DNA of 64,000 bases from Ornithomonoglobus_A sp045537455 (GCA_045537455.1 JAZSPM010000205.1:1-64000), one strand, 5' to 3'; shown: positions 7,981 through 17,152, counted from the first letter of the stretch. Notes: generated from the sequence alone by a model not told the origin. A program made the numbers and translations.

Positions 7981-10853
7981 TTCGTCTGCACCTCCTTAAT
8001 ACTATTCAATAAACGAACCATAACAGCCGCCGCTTCGGCTCTTGTTGTTCCTGCATTCGGCTCAAAATTACCGCCCTCTTTTCCTGTTATCAAGCCTGCA
8101 GAATATGCCTTATTAACAGCTTCAACCGCCCATGAGCTTATGCTGTCAGAATCAGCTATTGAAGCTTCGGATATTTCCTTTTCGCCAAGCTTTTGTTCAT
8201 ACGCTCCGATACATACTACTGCCATTTCTTCACGTGTGATTTCATCAGCCGGTCTGAATTTTTCACCGTCGCCTCTTACAATACCATTTGAAACAGCCGT
8301 CTGAATATACCCGCTGTACCAATCCTTTGTAACGACATCAGTGAACATACTTATATATTTTCCCTCTTCAAGACCAAGCAAGCGTACTATCATAGCTGTA
8401 AACTCTGCTCTTGTAATTTTACCGTCAGGATTAAACTCGCCTTTTTCATTTCCTTTTACAATTTTCTCGCCATTCAAGGTAACTATATAATCCTTTGCCC
8501 AATGCTCTTTTATATCTCCAAACGGGATCTTTTCCTCTTCTACCTCGATTACAGGCTCTAACGTCGGCGCAGGAGTTTTATTTACCATTGATCCTATATA
8601 GCCGGTGCTTCCGTTTCCCGAATTTCCGCCGCCACCGCCGGTTATGCCTCCTGAGGATTTTACTAAAACAGGCTCGCTTTCTTCTGTTATACCGATTTTC
8701 GGTTCAACATCACAAGCCGGAGTAACTGCAAACTTAATGTACTCACCTACATCGCTTGACTTCAAGACATATGTAAGTCCGTTACCGACTTCTTTATATG
8801 TGCCGTTCTTTGAAGATGCTCTAAGCCACTTATATTCAGTTCCGCTTTCCTTTGCATCACCTTTTTGTGAATATGTATACTTACCTGTAAGCTTATTTCC
8901 CTGCTTTGCAGTTCCGCTTATTGATACGTTGCCTGCAACAGGCTTTGTAAGAACCTTTACAGGCTCTGATTCCTGCGTTTCTCCTTCTGCCTTACCAAGC
9001 TTTGTTTCAGGTTTAACCTTTACCTGAATATACTTATACTCATCATCGGCTGTTAAAGTATAACTCTTTTCATCAGCACCGCTGATTGGTGCATACTCTC
9101 CATCTTCTGTATCAGCAATATACCATTCATATACTGTGTCACCCTCGTCCTCGCCAATGACACTTGTGAAGTCGTAATTTGCAGTAATTTCCTCGCCACC
9201 GCTTAAAATACCTTCTATTACAGGCTTTGTGATACTGCACTTGAACTGTGAATAATCAATTTCTAATTCTTCAATAAGTGCTTCTGTCATTTCAGTTCCG
9301 TTTACGATTATTGTGTACTTATCAGTAACAATATCCTTTGCAGGCATAAATGTGAATTTATATGAGCCGTTTTCATTTGTAAGAATCTGGTCTGCATAAA
9401 TAACATCACCATCATCACCGGTAACCTCTATTGCCTTATGAACATACGCAAGAGTTCCAATGTTTCCTGCTATTGTAACAATACCATTTTCATAATCAAC
9501 CGTTGATTCTTTTTCAGTTACTATCTCAGAAACATTTATCTTTTCTCCGTTATTGTCAAACGAAGCCGCAGCACACAAAGGATTTATATTTTCATCAAGT
9601 ATGCTTAATGTTACCTCGTAGTTTTCAGGCAAGTCTGAAACTGATTTACTATATTCAGCCTCACCGTCTATAGTTACGCTTTCTGTAAGCTTTTTAACAA
9701 GACGCTTTACTCCGTCATTCACCTCGTACACTGTTAAAACAGCATTTGCTGTTATCGCATCTGATGAATTTGTAAGCTTTGCAGTAAAATTACCGTCTGT
9801 AAATTCTGCGTCTTTTATGCTTACGCTATCAACAAGCTTTATAGTAAACGACACAGTTTTTTCTGTTTCCAAAACCTTGCCGTCTTTTGCTTTAACTCCT
9901 ACCGGAATAACAAGCATATACTGTGCCAATGATTCAAGAGGATTTTCAGGAGTTACCGTAACAGTTTTACCGTCAGGCTTAACTTCTGCAGTTACTGTAG
10001 AAAGCTCCGAATCCAAAAGCATAATTCCGCTTGCATTTTCAATGTCTTTATTAAATGTGATTGTTATTGGTGTTTCATTATCAACATTAACATCATCATC
10101 GCTTACGCTTATTTCATTAATCTGAAGCGGAATATCCTTTACTATTGATACATCATCAACCTCTAAAACATTTTCGGTTTCCTTATATGCACCAAACGCA
10201 ATTCTTGACAAACCATCATATGAATCTGAGGGCTTTATATTCCATGAATTTGATGTCATAAAGGCTTTCTTCACTTCGTTACCGCCTTCAACGCTTATAC
10301 CAATTTGTCTTTCTTCACCGTAAACGGTAAATTCAAAGCTATACCATTGCTCAGAAGCAAAATTTTTTATGGTTGTTACGCCCATTCCTCCCTGATTTGC
10401 CATACCGTAAGCGTGGTCAAAAGCTACGTACATATTTGAGTTATCAGTTCTAAAAAATATAGTATTTAACGTTGCCGCCTTATTCTGACCGGAATTTTTA
10501 TTGCCTGTAAAAGAAATTGTTGCTATTTGGTTGTTAGGCATACGCAGCTTGTATTTAACTTTAACATTATCTGTAACATACTCAGTAAAAGGATAAATCG
10601 CATATTTGTTTGAGCTTGAATTTGCTGATATTTTCATAATTCCGTCATCTGTAATTGTTACTGCATTTGCGGAATTAGCAAGTGTATTTGGTGTTGTTGC
10701 ATCCGCTGAGTTGCCGAATTTCCATACCTTTTCACTTGCTGACTTATTTGAAAAGTCATCAGTAAACGGCTCAACAAGATAATCGGAAGCATTTACTGTC
10801 GTTGACAGTGCAAGCACTGCCGACATTATAAGGCTTATTAGTCTTTTTTTCAT
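7977..10853 (-). CDS. SLH-anchored LamG/Ig-like surface protein (C-terminal SLH)
   Basis: A 958-residue exported protein with a signal peptide (1-22). A LamG-like module spans about 25-242 and includes DHAYG at 146-150, comparable with NHEYG in the operon's lyase. An SbsA-type Ig-like domain lies at about 245-335. Beta domains follow, including two tandem Ig-like repeats (about 580-745) with YEWYIAD and YKWLRAS signatures. A glycine-rich and proline-rich linker (about 745-780) leads to three canonical SLH repeats (about 785-950; FGDIKEHWAKDYI, ITRAEFTAMIVRLLGL, FTDVVTKDWYSGYI). No catalytic residues are evident. The architecture suggests that it tethers a glycan-binding module to the cell wall. 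It lies seven bases after the 904-residue lyase gene and overlaps the next gene by four. Confidence 0.8.
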   Translation of the reverse strand: MKKRLISLIMSAVLALSTTVNASDYLVEPFTDDFSNKSASEKVWKFGNSADATTPNTLANSANAVTITDDGIMKISANSSSNKYAIYPFTEYVTDNVKVKYKLRMPNNQIATISFTGNKNSGQNKAATLNTIFFRTDNSNMYVAFDHAYGMANQGGMGVTTIKNFASEQWYSFEFTVYGEERQIGISVEGGNEVKKAFMTSNSWNIKPSDSYDGLSRIAFGAYKETENVLEVDDVSIVKDIPLQINEISVSDDDVNVDNETPITITFNKDIENASGIMLLDSELSTVTAEVKPDGKTVTVTPENPLESLAQYMLVIPVGVKAKDGKVLETEKTVSFTIKLVDSVSIKDAEFTDGNFTAKLTNSSDAITANAVLTVYEVNDGVKRLVKKLTESVTIDGEAEYSKSVSDLPENYEVTLSILDENINPLCAAASFDNNGEKINVSEIVTEKESTVDYENGIVTIAGNIGTLAYVHKAIEVTGDDGDVIYADQILTNENGSYKFTFMPAKDIVTDKYTIIVNGTEMTEALIEELEIDYSQFKCSITKPVIEGILSGGEEITANYDFTSVIGEDEGDTVYEWYIADTEDGEYAPISGADEKSYTLTADDEYKYIQVKVKPETKLGKAEGETQESEPVKVLTKPVAGNVSISGTAKQGNKLTGKYTYSQKGDAKESGTEYKWLRASSKNGTYKEVGNGLTYVLKSSDVGEYIKFAVTPACDVEPKIGITEESEPVLVKSSGGITGGGGGNSGNGSTGYIGSMVNKTPAPTLEPVIEVEEEKIPFGDIKEHWAKDYIVTLNGEKIVKGNEKGEFNPDGKITRAEFTAMIVRLLGLEEGKYISMFTDVVTKDWYSGYIQTAVSNGIVRGDGEKFRPADEITREEMAVVCIGAYEQKLGEKEISEASIADSDSISSWAVEAVNKAYSAGLITGKEGGNFEPNAGTTRAEAAAVMVRLLNSIKEVQTN

Positions 10854-10860
10854 ATGATGT

Positions 10861-13575
10861 TTACTCCTTTCCCGATACCGTTACTGTTGTTTCAAGCAGA
10901 GTCATTCTCGGAACTATCATAGTTTCAACCTTTTCTCCTTCGTTATCAGGACTGTATACAACTCTGCCGTAGTTCAAGTTCTTAATATCAACCGTACCGT
11001 CCGGTGTTTTCAGTTTGAAGCTTGCTGTTTTATTTGTAAGGTTAAGGAATATATACTGATTTTCCGTAGGCTCATGAATAAGCATTACAGAGCTTCCTGA
11101 AGGATTTTCAAGAACAGTATCACCTAAAACTATTTCTTTTTTTGTTGACTGAACCATTACATCAGAACGAACAAGCTCGGTTTCCTTATACGGTTCATAA
11201 TCAAGCCAGTCAAAGAAGTCCATTTTATTCCACTTATAATAAGAAATTTTTGTTTCAGGGTCAACCTCAGTTGAACTTTTTGCTAACTTACCGCTCTGAT
11301 TATAGTCTACCATATATAGAGGCTCACCATTTGTATAGCTTTCGTTAACCCTCATTGTCATAGTGTTAATATCAAGCTCCATTGTATCCTCTCCGCTTGT
11401 ATACTTAACCTCCCAGTTGTCGCCATCCTCATTGATTTCAGTAACCGACTGCTTTATATGAGCTTTAAAGCCATCTATTGTCTTATACTCATTCTTATCG
11501 CCCATTTCAACTATAAAGCCGTTTCTCTGCTTGATTCTTTCCTCACGCGGAATACTCTTCTTTTCTCCGTAATAGTTATAAGCAGTAATTGCAAGCATAT
11601 TATGCTGATATGCAAGTGCACCGCCGCCAAAGCCGGAATCAAACGCCTGCTTACCGAAGTCAGTTATGCCTATGTCGTAATCTCTGCCAAGACTTGTAGT
11701 ATTTATAGGCTGTAATGAAACATATGTATTAAAGTCCTCAATATAGATATTTTCATCACCCTTTAATCTTGTCGGAACTCCCAAGCCTGTTGCCTTTAAG
11801 CGAACCTCTTCATCACCTGACTGAAGAACGGTCATTTCACCTGTTACAAATTGGTCTCCGTACCAGATGCCCTTACATTCCTCATAGTTTGAAACAAACA
11901 TTGTTTCACCCATGTCAGTATATTCCTTGACACTTAACTGATAATAGTTTGCTCCGCCCTTATCGTCAACAAGTCCGGGCCAGCCCATAATTATTGCCTT
12001 ATTTTTATTAAGCAATGCAAACTCTTTACCGTCACCGTTAGGATAGTCATACGTCGGCCAAGTTTTCATATTATCAGGACTAACTTCAAGGTCTGTATCA
12101 ACTCCGTACATCGACCACATAAGACCAATATCTGATACGTCCTTGATATCAGTTGTATCAGCATTTCTTCTCCATGTAGCACGGAATACTGCGTCCTGTC
12201 CTGAACGACCTGTATTATACCAACCCGGCTGTCTTGCTCCGATTGTATAATCCTCAGTTTCGTAAGCACGTCTTTCGTATCTGCGTTTTAAAGATGTCTG
12301 ATAAAAACCTATACGACCGTATAGATTAGCAAGATCATTGTTTGCTTCACCGATTATAGTTATTTCATACGGATATTCCCTGTTTTTTATCAGTCGTTGT
12401 ATATAATCAGGGAAATAGAACTTCAAAGCCGCCGCATTTGAGAACCAGAAGCTGTAACCGATACTGTTCTTTTCAGGTGCAAATACCGTTCCGTCCATCA
12501 TCAGATGTAAAAGCGTCCTGTAATCCTGTTTTTCAACAATACTATAATACTGACAGCCATAAGCACGGTAAAACGGTCCTGCAAGCGAATTGCTCGGATC
12601 ATGATAGAAATTTGCTATTATCGTATTATAATAATCAAGAAGAATTTCAAGCTTACCTTTTATACGTTCATCTTCAACATAGTTATATGCTGTAAGGAAA
12701 TTTGTATATGTAAACGCTCCGTAACCGGGCGCCCAGGTATCGCCCACTTCTCCTATGCCTCCCAAGTGTGCTAAGCATCTGTCAAGATAATCCTCCATAC
12801 GCTTTAACATTCTTGCATCATCTGCAATTTCCGCATATAGTATTCCCTCCAAAAAGCCTTCCGAGCCTTGGTTGTGTAAGCAGTTCATTGCAAGCTCCAT
12901 CGATGTTTTATACGGTGAAAACCCACTGTTCTTTCTGCCTATTCTTACGATATAGCGGTAAAGTGAATCCTTTGCTTCTTTTGTAAGCTTATCACCGTAA
13001 TCGTACCATATTACATAAGGTTGAATATCTGTAAATGTAAACGTTGTCATATCGCTGTGATACATAAGAGTTTGATCTTTACCCAAGTCGTTTACAAGAA
13101 TCTTGTTTGCTCTTTCAATATTTTCTTCTTCGCCTACAAGAAGATTTGCAAGCACACTTGAAAGTCCTCCGCTTTTAACATATCCAACCTTATAATTATC
13201 AGGGAACGCAACTTCATCTGACATTTTCAGTCTTTCTACAAATGCCTGCTGCTTTTCTTCTTTAGGCAGGCTCTGATACCACGGAAGCGTTTCATCACTT
13301 ATCTTCATGTTATACTCATTACGCATCATGTGCTTTGTTACATCAGGAATATCACGCTTATATAATTCAAGCTCAACATCTGACGGAAGTGATTTAACAT
13401 ACTCCTTTATATCATCAGGAATTTGTGTGATTTCAAATTCCGTACCTCTGTTCTGTGCATTCCATGATGATACTGCACTGTTCAATTTTGCTTCCATACC
13501 ATTATCTGCAAGAGCCGGCAAATTCGTCAATGACATACATAAAATTAATAATGTAGATAATATTCTTTTTCTCAT
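10861..13575 (-). CDS. Putative secreted polysaccharide lyase, toroid plus beta-sandwich
   Basis: I chose the ATG at 13575 (904 residues) because it lies at proper distance from AAAGGA and begins a clean signal peptide (MRKRILSTLLILC). Alternative starts are GTG 13584 and ATG 13581. The protein lacks the LamG module of its paralogue at 2076. It has a helical toroid-like part (about 80-410) and a beta-sandwich part (about 420-900). Residues shared with the paralogue include HNQ (234-236), GD....P.YGA (278-287), YHD..SN (324-329), GP..R (333-337), GRSGQDA.FRA.W (456-468) and a C-terminal LENP...LKTPDG motif. By comparison with PL8-type lyases, Asn, His, Tyr and Arg in these blocks are catalytic candidates. 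This is inference; the substrate is unknown. Confidence 0.65.
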   Translation of the reverse strand: MRKRILSTLLILCMSLTNLPALADNGMEAKLNSAVSSWNAQNRGTEFEITQIPDDIKEYVKSLPSDVELELYKRDIPDVTKHMMRNEYNMKISDETLPWYQSLPKEEKQQAFVERLKMSDEVAFPDNYKVGYVKSGGLSSVLANLLVGEEENIERANKILVNDLGKDQTLMYHSDMTTFTFTDIQPYVIWYDYGDKLTKEAKDSLYRYIVRIGRKNSGFSPYKTSMELAMNCLHNQGSEGFLEGILYAEIADDARMLKRMEDYLDRCLAHLGGIGEVGDTWAPGYGAFTYTNFLTAYNYVEDERIKGKLEILLDYYNTIIANFYHDPSNSLAGPFYRAYGCQYYSIVEKQDYRTLLHLMMDGTVFAPEKNSIGYSFWFSNAAALKFYFPDYIQRLIKNREYPYEITIIGEANNDLANLYGRIGFYQTSLKRRYERRAYETEDYTIGARQPGWYNTGRSGQDAVFRATWRRNADTTDIKDVSDIGLMWSMYGVDTDLEVSPDNMKTWPTYDYPNGDGKEFALLNKNKAIIMGWPGLVDDKGGANYYQLSVKEYTDMGETMFVSNYEECKGIWYGDQFVTGEMTVLQSGDEEVRLKATGLGVPTRLKGDENIYIEDFNTYVSLQPINTTSLGRDYDIGITDFGKQAFDSGFGGGALAYQHNMLAITAYNYYGEKKSIPREERIKQRNGFIVEMGDKNEYKTIDGFKAHIKQSVTEINEDGDNWEVKYTSGEDTMELDINTMTMRVNESYTNGEPLYMVDYNQSGKLAKSSTEVDPETKISYYKWNKMDFFDWLDYEPYKETELVRSDVMVQSTKKEIVLGDTVLENPSGSSVMLIHEPTENQYIFLNLTNKTASFKLKTPDGTVDIKNLNYGRVVYSPDNEGEKVETMIVPRMTLLETTVTVSGKE

Positions 13576-13598
13576 GCACATCACATTCCTTTCTCTAT

Positions 13599-15041
13599 TT
13601 ACTTATTTTGTTCTATAAATTCATCTAATTGTCTTTGTACCTCTTCAACAATAGCTGCAACATTTGCGTTTTTAAGCTCCTCCTGCATTTTTGACCAGTA
13701 GCTTGCAACAGGCTCACAGCCGGTCTTTCTTGCAGGATACTTTGAATAAATCTGAGAAACTAACGCAACCTCCGTCTTTACCTTCTCAGTATTAAATGTA
13801 AATCCAAATATTGGTGACACCTTAGCTGATTCATTAAACTCCTTTGTCTTTTCCCATGTATCATCTGCCTGATCTGCAAGAAGATAAGCGTTAAACTGAT
13901 TACCAAATCTCCATGTCATACCCGGCTCATAGCCTGAATCAGGTCTGTAAACAACCTTACCCTCTTCATTCAAATCAAAGTGCTTACCCTCTATACCAAA
14001 CGCAATCAAATTATAAAGGTCTTTATTTGTGTTCATTTGCTCAATAAGCTTAACTGCCTTTTCAGGATGCTTTGAGTTTGCACCAACACCAAGCATTGTA
14101 AGCTTTGCATCTGTACTTGAAAGCACTGCACCTGAAATCTGAACACTTACAACATCTCTGCCTCTCATCGCTGCATATTCTTCATTTGCACCAGGCTTAT
14201 AGGTTGCTCTCCAACAAGCATATCTTCCTGCTTTTTCGTCCATACTCTGGTCTGTAATCATTGAAATATCCTGTCTGATATAGCCTTTATTAAACCAGTC
14301 CTCCATAAGAAGTGCTTCTTTATTTTGTCCTTCATCTTGCGTAATATCTTTTGCCTTTAAAGTATCATACGGCACATAGACACCTGTTGTAGGTGATTCA
14401 CCTTTTATTTCCTTAATTCCGCTAAGACCGCCTCCACCGCCTGACATGAACGGGAATATATCGGGATGCGTTTCCTTAACCCAAGCAAGGAACGGCTCAA
14501 TATCATAAAGTGTTTTTATATCATCAAGATTTAAGCCGTATTCATCTGCCAAGTCTTTATAGATATAAAGTGCTGTAGCCGATGCCATTATCTGATAGTT
14601 TGGAATTGCATAAGTCTTTCCGTCATATTTTCCGGATTTTAATACGAAATCAGGAAGTGATTCCTTTAGTGCTGTACAATCCTCCAAATATTCGTCTATT
14701 GCAAGTAAGCCGCCATTTTGTACTGCGTTAACAAACGGATTTACATATCCTACAAAGCATACGTCGTATGCTTCTCCGCTTGCCATGTTCATGTTCATAC
14801 GCTGTGTATATGCAGCTGAGTCTATGTATACCATTTCAATCTTTGCACCGATTTCATCAACAAGGATTTTGTTTGCTTCAGCTATAACCGAATCCAAATC
14901 CTTAGGCTGGTCACCCTGCATATACCATTTTAGTGTAGGTATATCCTCCTCCTTTGCAACATCGCCGCCTCCGCATGAAGCAAGTCCTACCGTCATTATT
15001 CCTGCCAATAATACTGATACTAATTTTTTTAAACCTTTCAT
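13599..15041 (-). CDS. ABC transporter substrate-binding lipoprotein (LplA-like)
   Basis: A 480-residue family-1 extracellular solute-binding protein. I chose the ATG at 15041 because the AAAGGA site abuts the ATG at 15050. The signal peptide ends in a lipobox (VGLASC), so it is a membrane-tethered lipoprotein. The mature part has the periplasmic-binding fold seen in LplA/YtcQ proteins, with a conserved TLKWYMQGDQP start and a C-terminal region of the DUF3502 type. It lies directly downstream of the two permease genes (27 bases to the nearer one when measured from the upstream ATG) and just ahead of the lyase, so it probably binds oligosaccharides released by the operon's enzymes. The ligand cannot be read from sequence. 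Confidence 0.85.
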   Translation of the reverse strand: MKGLKKLVSVLLAGIMTVGLASCGGGDVAKEEDIPTLKWYMQGDQPKDLDSVIAEANKILVDEIGAKIEMVYIDSAAYTQRMNMNMASGEAYDVCFVGYVNPFVNAVQNGGLLAIDEYLEDCTALKESLPDFVLKSGKYDGKTYAIPNYQIMASATALYIYKDLADEYGLNLDDIKTLYDIEPFLAWVKETHPDIFPFMSGGGGGLSGIKEIKGESPTTGVYVPYDTLKAKDITQDEGQNKEALLMEDWFNKGYIRQDISMITDQSMDEKAGRYACWRATYKPGANEEYAAMRGRDVVSVQISGAVLSSTDAKLTMLGVGANSKHPEKAVKLIEQMNTNKDLYNLIAFGIEGKHFDLNEEGKVVYRPDSGYEPGMTWRFGNQFNAYLLADQADDTWEKTKEFNESAKVSPIFGFTFNTEKVKTEVALVSQIYSKYPARKTGCEPVASYWSKMQEELKNANVAAIVEEVQRQLDEFIEQNK

Positions 15042-15077
15042 TTTTATCATTCCTTTCTTTTAATTATAATTTTTATA

Positions 15078-15971
15078 TTAACCCTTTACACTTCCAACAG
15101 TAAGTCCCTTTGCGAAATACTTCTGGAAGAATGGGAAAATAACAAGTATAGGTCCTGCAACAGCCATTGCCATTGCCATTCTTGCTGTTTCTGAAGGCAG
15201 CTTTGAAACTTCCTCCAAAACAAGCATGCTTTCTGTTTGCTGAAGCATACTAATATTCTGTAAAATTCTCTGCAACATATATTGAAGCGAGAATAAATCA
15301 GGATTGTTTATATACAGCATTGTTGTGTTCCAGTCATTCCACTTCGCCAATGTCATCGACAACACCTGAGTTGCGATAATAGGCTTTGAAAGCGGTATGA
15401 TCATTGTGAATAATATTCTGTATTCGCCTGCACCGTCAATTATGGCAGCTTCTGTTATTTCATAAGGTATCCCCTGGAAGAAGGTTCTTATCATAAATAC
15501 AGGAAACGCTGATACCATACCAAAGATTATATATACCCATATTGTATCACCCATATGAAGATACTGCGTTATTAATATATATGAAGCAACCAGGCCACCG
15601 CTAAAGAGAGTAGGGAAATACAAGAAAAATGCCATTGCATTTCTTCCCGGCAAGTCCTTTTTCGAAAGAGCATATGCCATCATACACTTAAAAATCATAC
15701 TCAAAAACACAGAAGATACAGTATATATTATTGTGATTTTATACGCCTGCAAAAGCATATCGGGATCAGCAAATATAAATTTATATGCCGCAAAGTCAAT
15801 TCTTTTAGGAATCAACTGATAGCCGTATTTAAGAACATCCTCCTCTGCAGATAATGATACCGCTATGACAAGAAGTAACGGTATTATCACTAAAGCGGTA
15901 AATATTGTAAAGAATATATTAAGTGCAATCTGCGGCAAATGCTTGTGTCTCTTTTTTATTTTGTTATTCAT
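15078..15971 (-). CDS. Carbohydrate ABC transporter permease (LplC/YtcP-like)
   Basis: A 297-residue inner-membrane permease of the MalG type with six predicted membrane segments. The cytoplasmic EAA loop is visible as EITEAAIIDGAGEYRILFTM, followed by IIPLSKPI. The ending FQKYFAKGLTVGSVKG is characteristic of LplC/YtcP proteins. It has a strong AGGAGG site and lies 14 bases after its partner permease. Such systems lack their own ATPase and usually borrow an MsmX-like subunit; none is encoded in the window. Confidence 0.9.
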   Translation of the reverse strand: MNNKIKKRHKHLPQIALNIFFTIFTALVIIPLLLVIAVSLSAEEDVLKYGYQLIPKRIDFAAYKFIFADPDMLLQAYKITIIYTVSSVFLSMIFKCMMAYALSKKDLPGRNAMAFFLYFPTLFSGGLVASYILITQYLHMGDTIWVYIIFGMVSAFPVFMIRTFFQGIPYEITEAAIIDGAGEYRILFTMIIPLSKPIIATQVLSMTLAKWNDWNTTMLYINNPDLFSLQYMLQRILQNISMLQQTESMLVLEEVSKLPSETARMAMAMAVAGPILVIFPFFQKYFAKGLTVGSVKG

Positions 15972-15985
15972 TTTTATGTACCTCC

Positions 15986-16924
15986 TTAGAACAATGCGCC
16001 TTCTTCGCTTATTTTCTTACTAAGCTTATTAACCGTAAGAAGAAGAACAAAGCCTACCACTGACTGCAGCAAGCCTGCTGCTGATGACATTCCCATATCT
16101 CCAAGCTCTCGCATTGAACGGAATACGAAGGTATCAAGAACGTCAGTTGTTGAATACAGTGCAGGAAGGTTTCTCGGAACCTGATAGAATAATCCAAAAT
16201 CTGCATGGAAGATTCCACCAAACTTCATAATGGTAAGCATTACCACTATAGAAAGAATTTCAGGTATCATAACATAATAAACTTTTTTGCGTCCGTTTGC
16301 ACCGTCAATTTCAGCCGCCTCAAGCAGGGCCTCGTCAATACCCATAAGCGCTGCATAATAGAATATGGAGTCCATACCTATGTGCTTCCATATATTACAT
16401 ATGGTTAATACTACAGGCCATACTCCCGGCTTATTATACCAATCCACTCCTGTAAAGCCCAAATTATGAAGCATTGTATTTACCAAGCCGCTTTGTGGCT
16501 GAAGCAGAGCATATACAACATACGCACCAATAACCCACGAAAGATAGTGCGGTGTTAAAAGAACTGTCTGATAAACCTTAGTTGCGTGTCTTGATTTGAC
16601 ATTATACATCAGGATTGCGATTAACAGTGCCGCTATTGTTCCCGTTGCAATAAAGATAAGATTCATTATCAAAGTATTTTTGACCGCATTTGTAAAGTCC
16701 TGTGAAAGGAACAAAAATTTAAAATTATCAAATCCGCACCATTCACTACCGAAAATTCCTTGACTGAATTTGTAGTTTTTGAATGCAATTATAATACCGT
16801 AAAACGGCAAATAGCAAAAAATAAAAATATACAGCAACGGAATCACAGTCATAGAGTATATTTCGAGCCTTCGTCTTGTGAGCCTCCTTTTTTTCTTTGG
16901 TTTTGTGTTGATTTCTGTTTTCAT
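15986..16924 (-). CDS. Carbohydrate ABC transporter permease (LplB/YteP-like)
   Basis: A 312-residue MalF-type permease with a basic N-terminus (KPKKKRRLTRRR), six membrane segments and the EAA loop LLEAAEIDGANGRKKVYYVM. The ending LSKKISEEGALF is typical of LplB/YteP. This is the first gene of the minus-strand operon. Its start lies about 70 bases downstream of a TATAAT element (16997-17002) and of the direct repeats at 17021-17061, so it is the point of control for the whole locus. Confidence 0.9.
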   Translation of the reverse strand: MKTEINTKPKKKRRLTRRRLEIYSMTVIPLLYIFIFCYLPFYGIIIAFKNYKFSQGIFGSEWCGFDNFKFLFLSQDFTNAVKNTLIMNLIFIATGTIAALLIAILMYNVKSRHATKVYQTVLLTPHYLSWVIGAYVVYALLQPQSGLVNTMLHNLGFTGVDWYNKPGVWPVVLTICNIWKHIGMDSIFYYAALMGIDEALLEAAEIDGANGRKKVYYVMIPEILSIVVMLTIMKFGGIFHADFGLFYQVPRNLPALYSTTDVLDTFVFRSMRELGDMGMSSAAGLLQSVVGFVLLLTVNKLSKKISEEGALF

Positions 16925-16990
16925 GCAAACACTTCCTTTTCTGATTTTGTTAATTCTTACTGTTTTCGGTTGAATATCCGAATTTTTTCT

Positions 16991-17002
16991 ATTATAATTA
17001 TA
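16991..17002 (-). promoter_or_regulatory. -10 region of the polysaccharide operon promoter
   Basis: On the minus strand two TATAAT hexamers overlap this interval (17002-16997 and 16996-16991). At the -35 position (17020-17025) there is no TTGACA-like hexamer. Instead the direct repeats begin there, which is the arrangement expected of a promoter that depends on an activator. Confidence 0.5.
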
Positions 17003-17020
17003 TCACACACAATTCCTGAC

Positions 17021-17061
17021 TGTATAGTGACAATTTTTGCTTGTATAGTAACAATTTTTGC
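17021..17061. promoter_or_regulatory. Tandem 20-bp direct repeat, probable YesN-type operator
   Basis: Two copies of a 20-bp sequence at 17021-17040 and 17042-17061 differ at a single base: TGTATAGT, then G or A, then ACAATTTTTGC. The period is 21 bp, two helical turns, so both copies face the same side of the helix. The repeats lie in the divergent gap and cover the -35 region of the transporter promoter. This fits binding of two AraC-type domains of the adjacent response regulator. Confidence 0.65.
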
Positions 17062-17152
17062 TGTTTAACAGTTTACGTCTTGATTTTTTTCAAAAGTTGT
17101 GTTATCGTATATTTGTAGCAAAATGTATAATAAGAAAGGACGGATATAATTT

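Noticed and set aside
16746..17068. Overlapping short frames at the start of the LplB-like permease and in the divergent gap
   Set aside because: They are frame-shifted or antisense copies of the permease N-terminus and extend into the operator region, with no coding signature.
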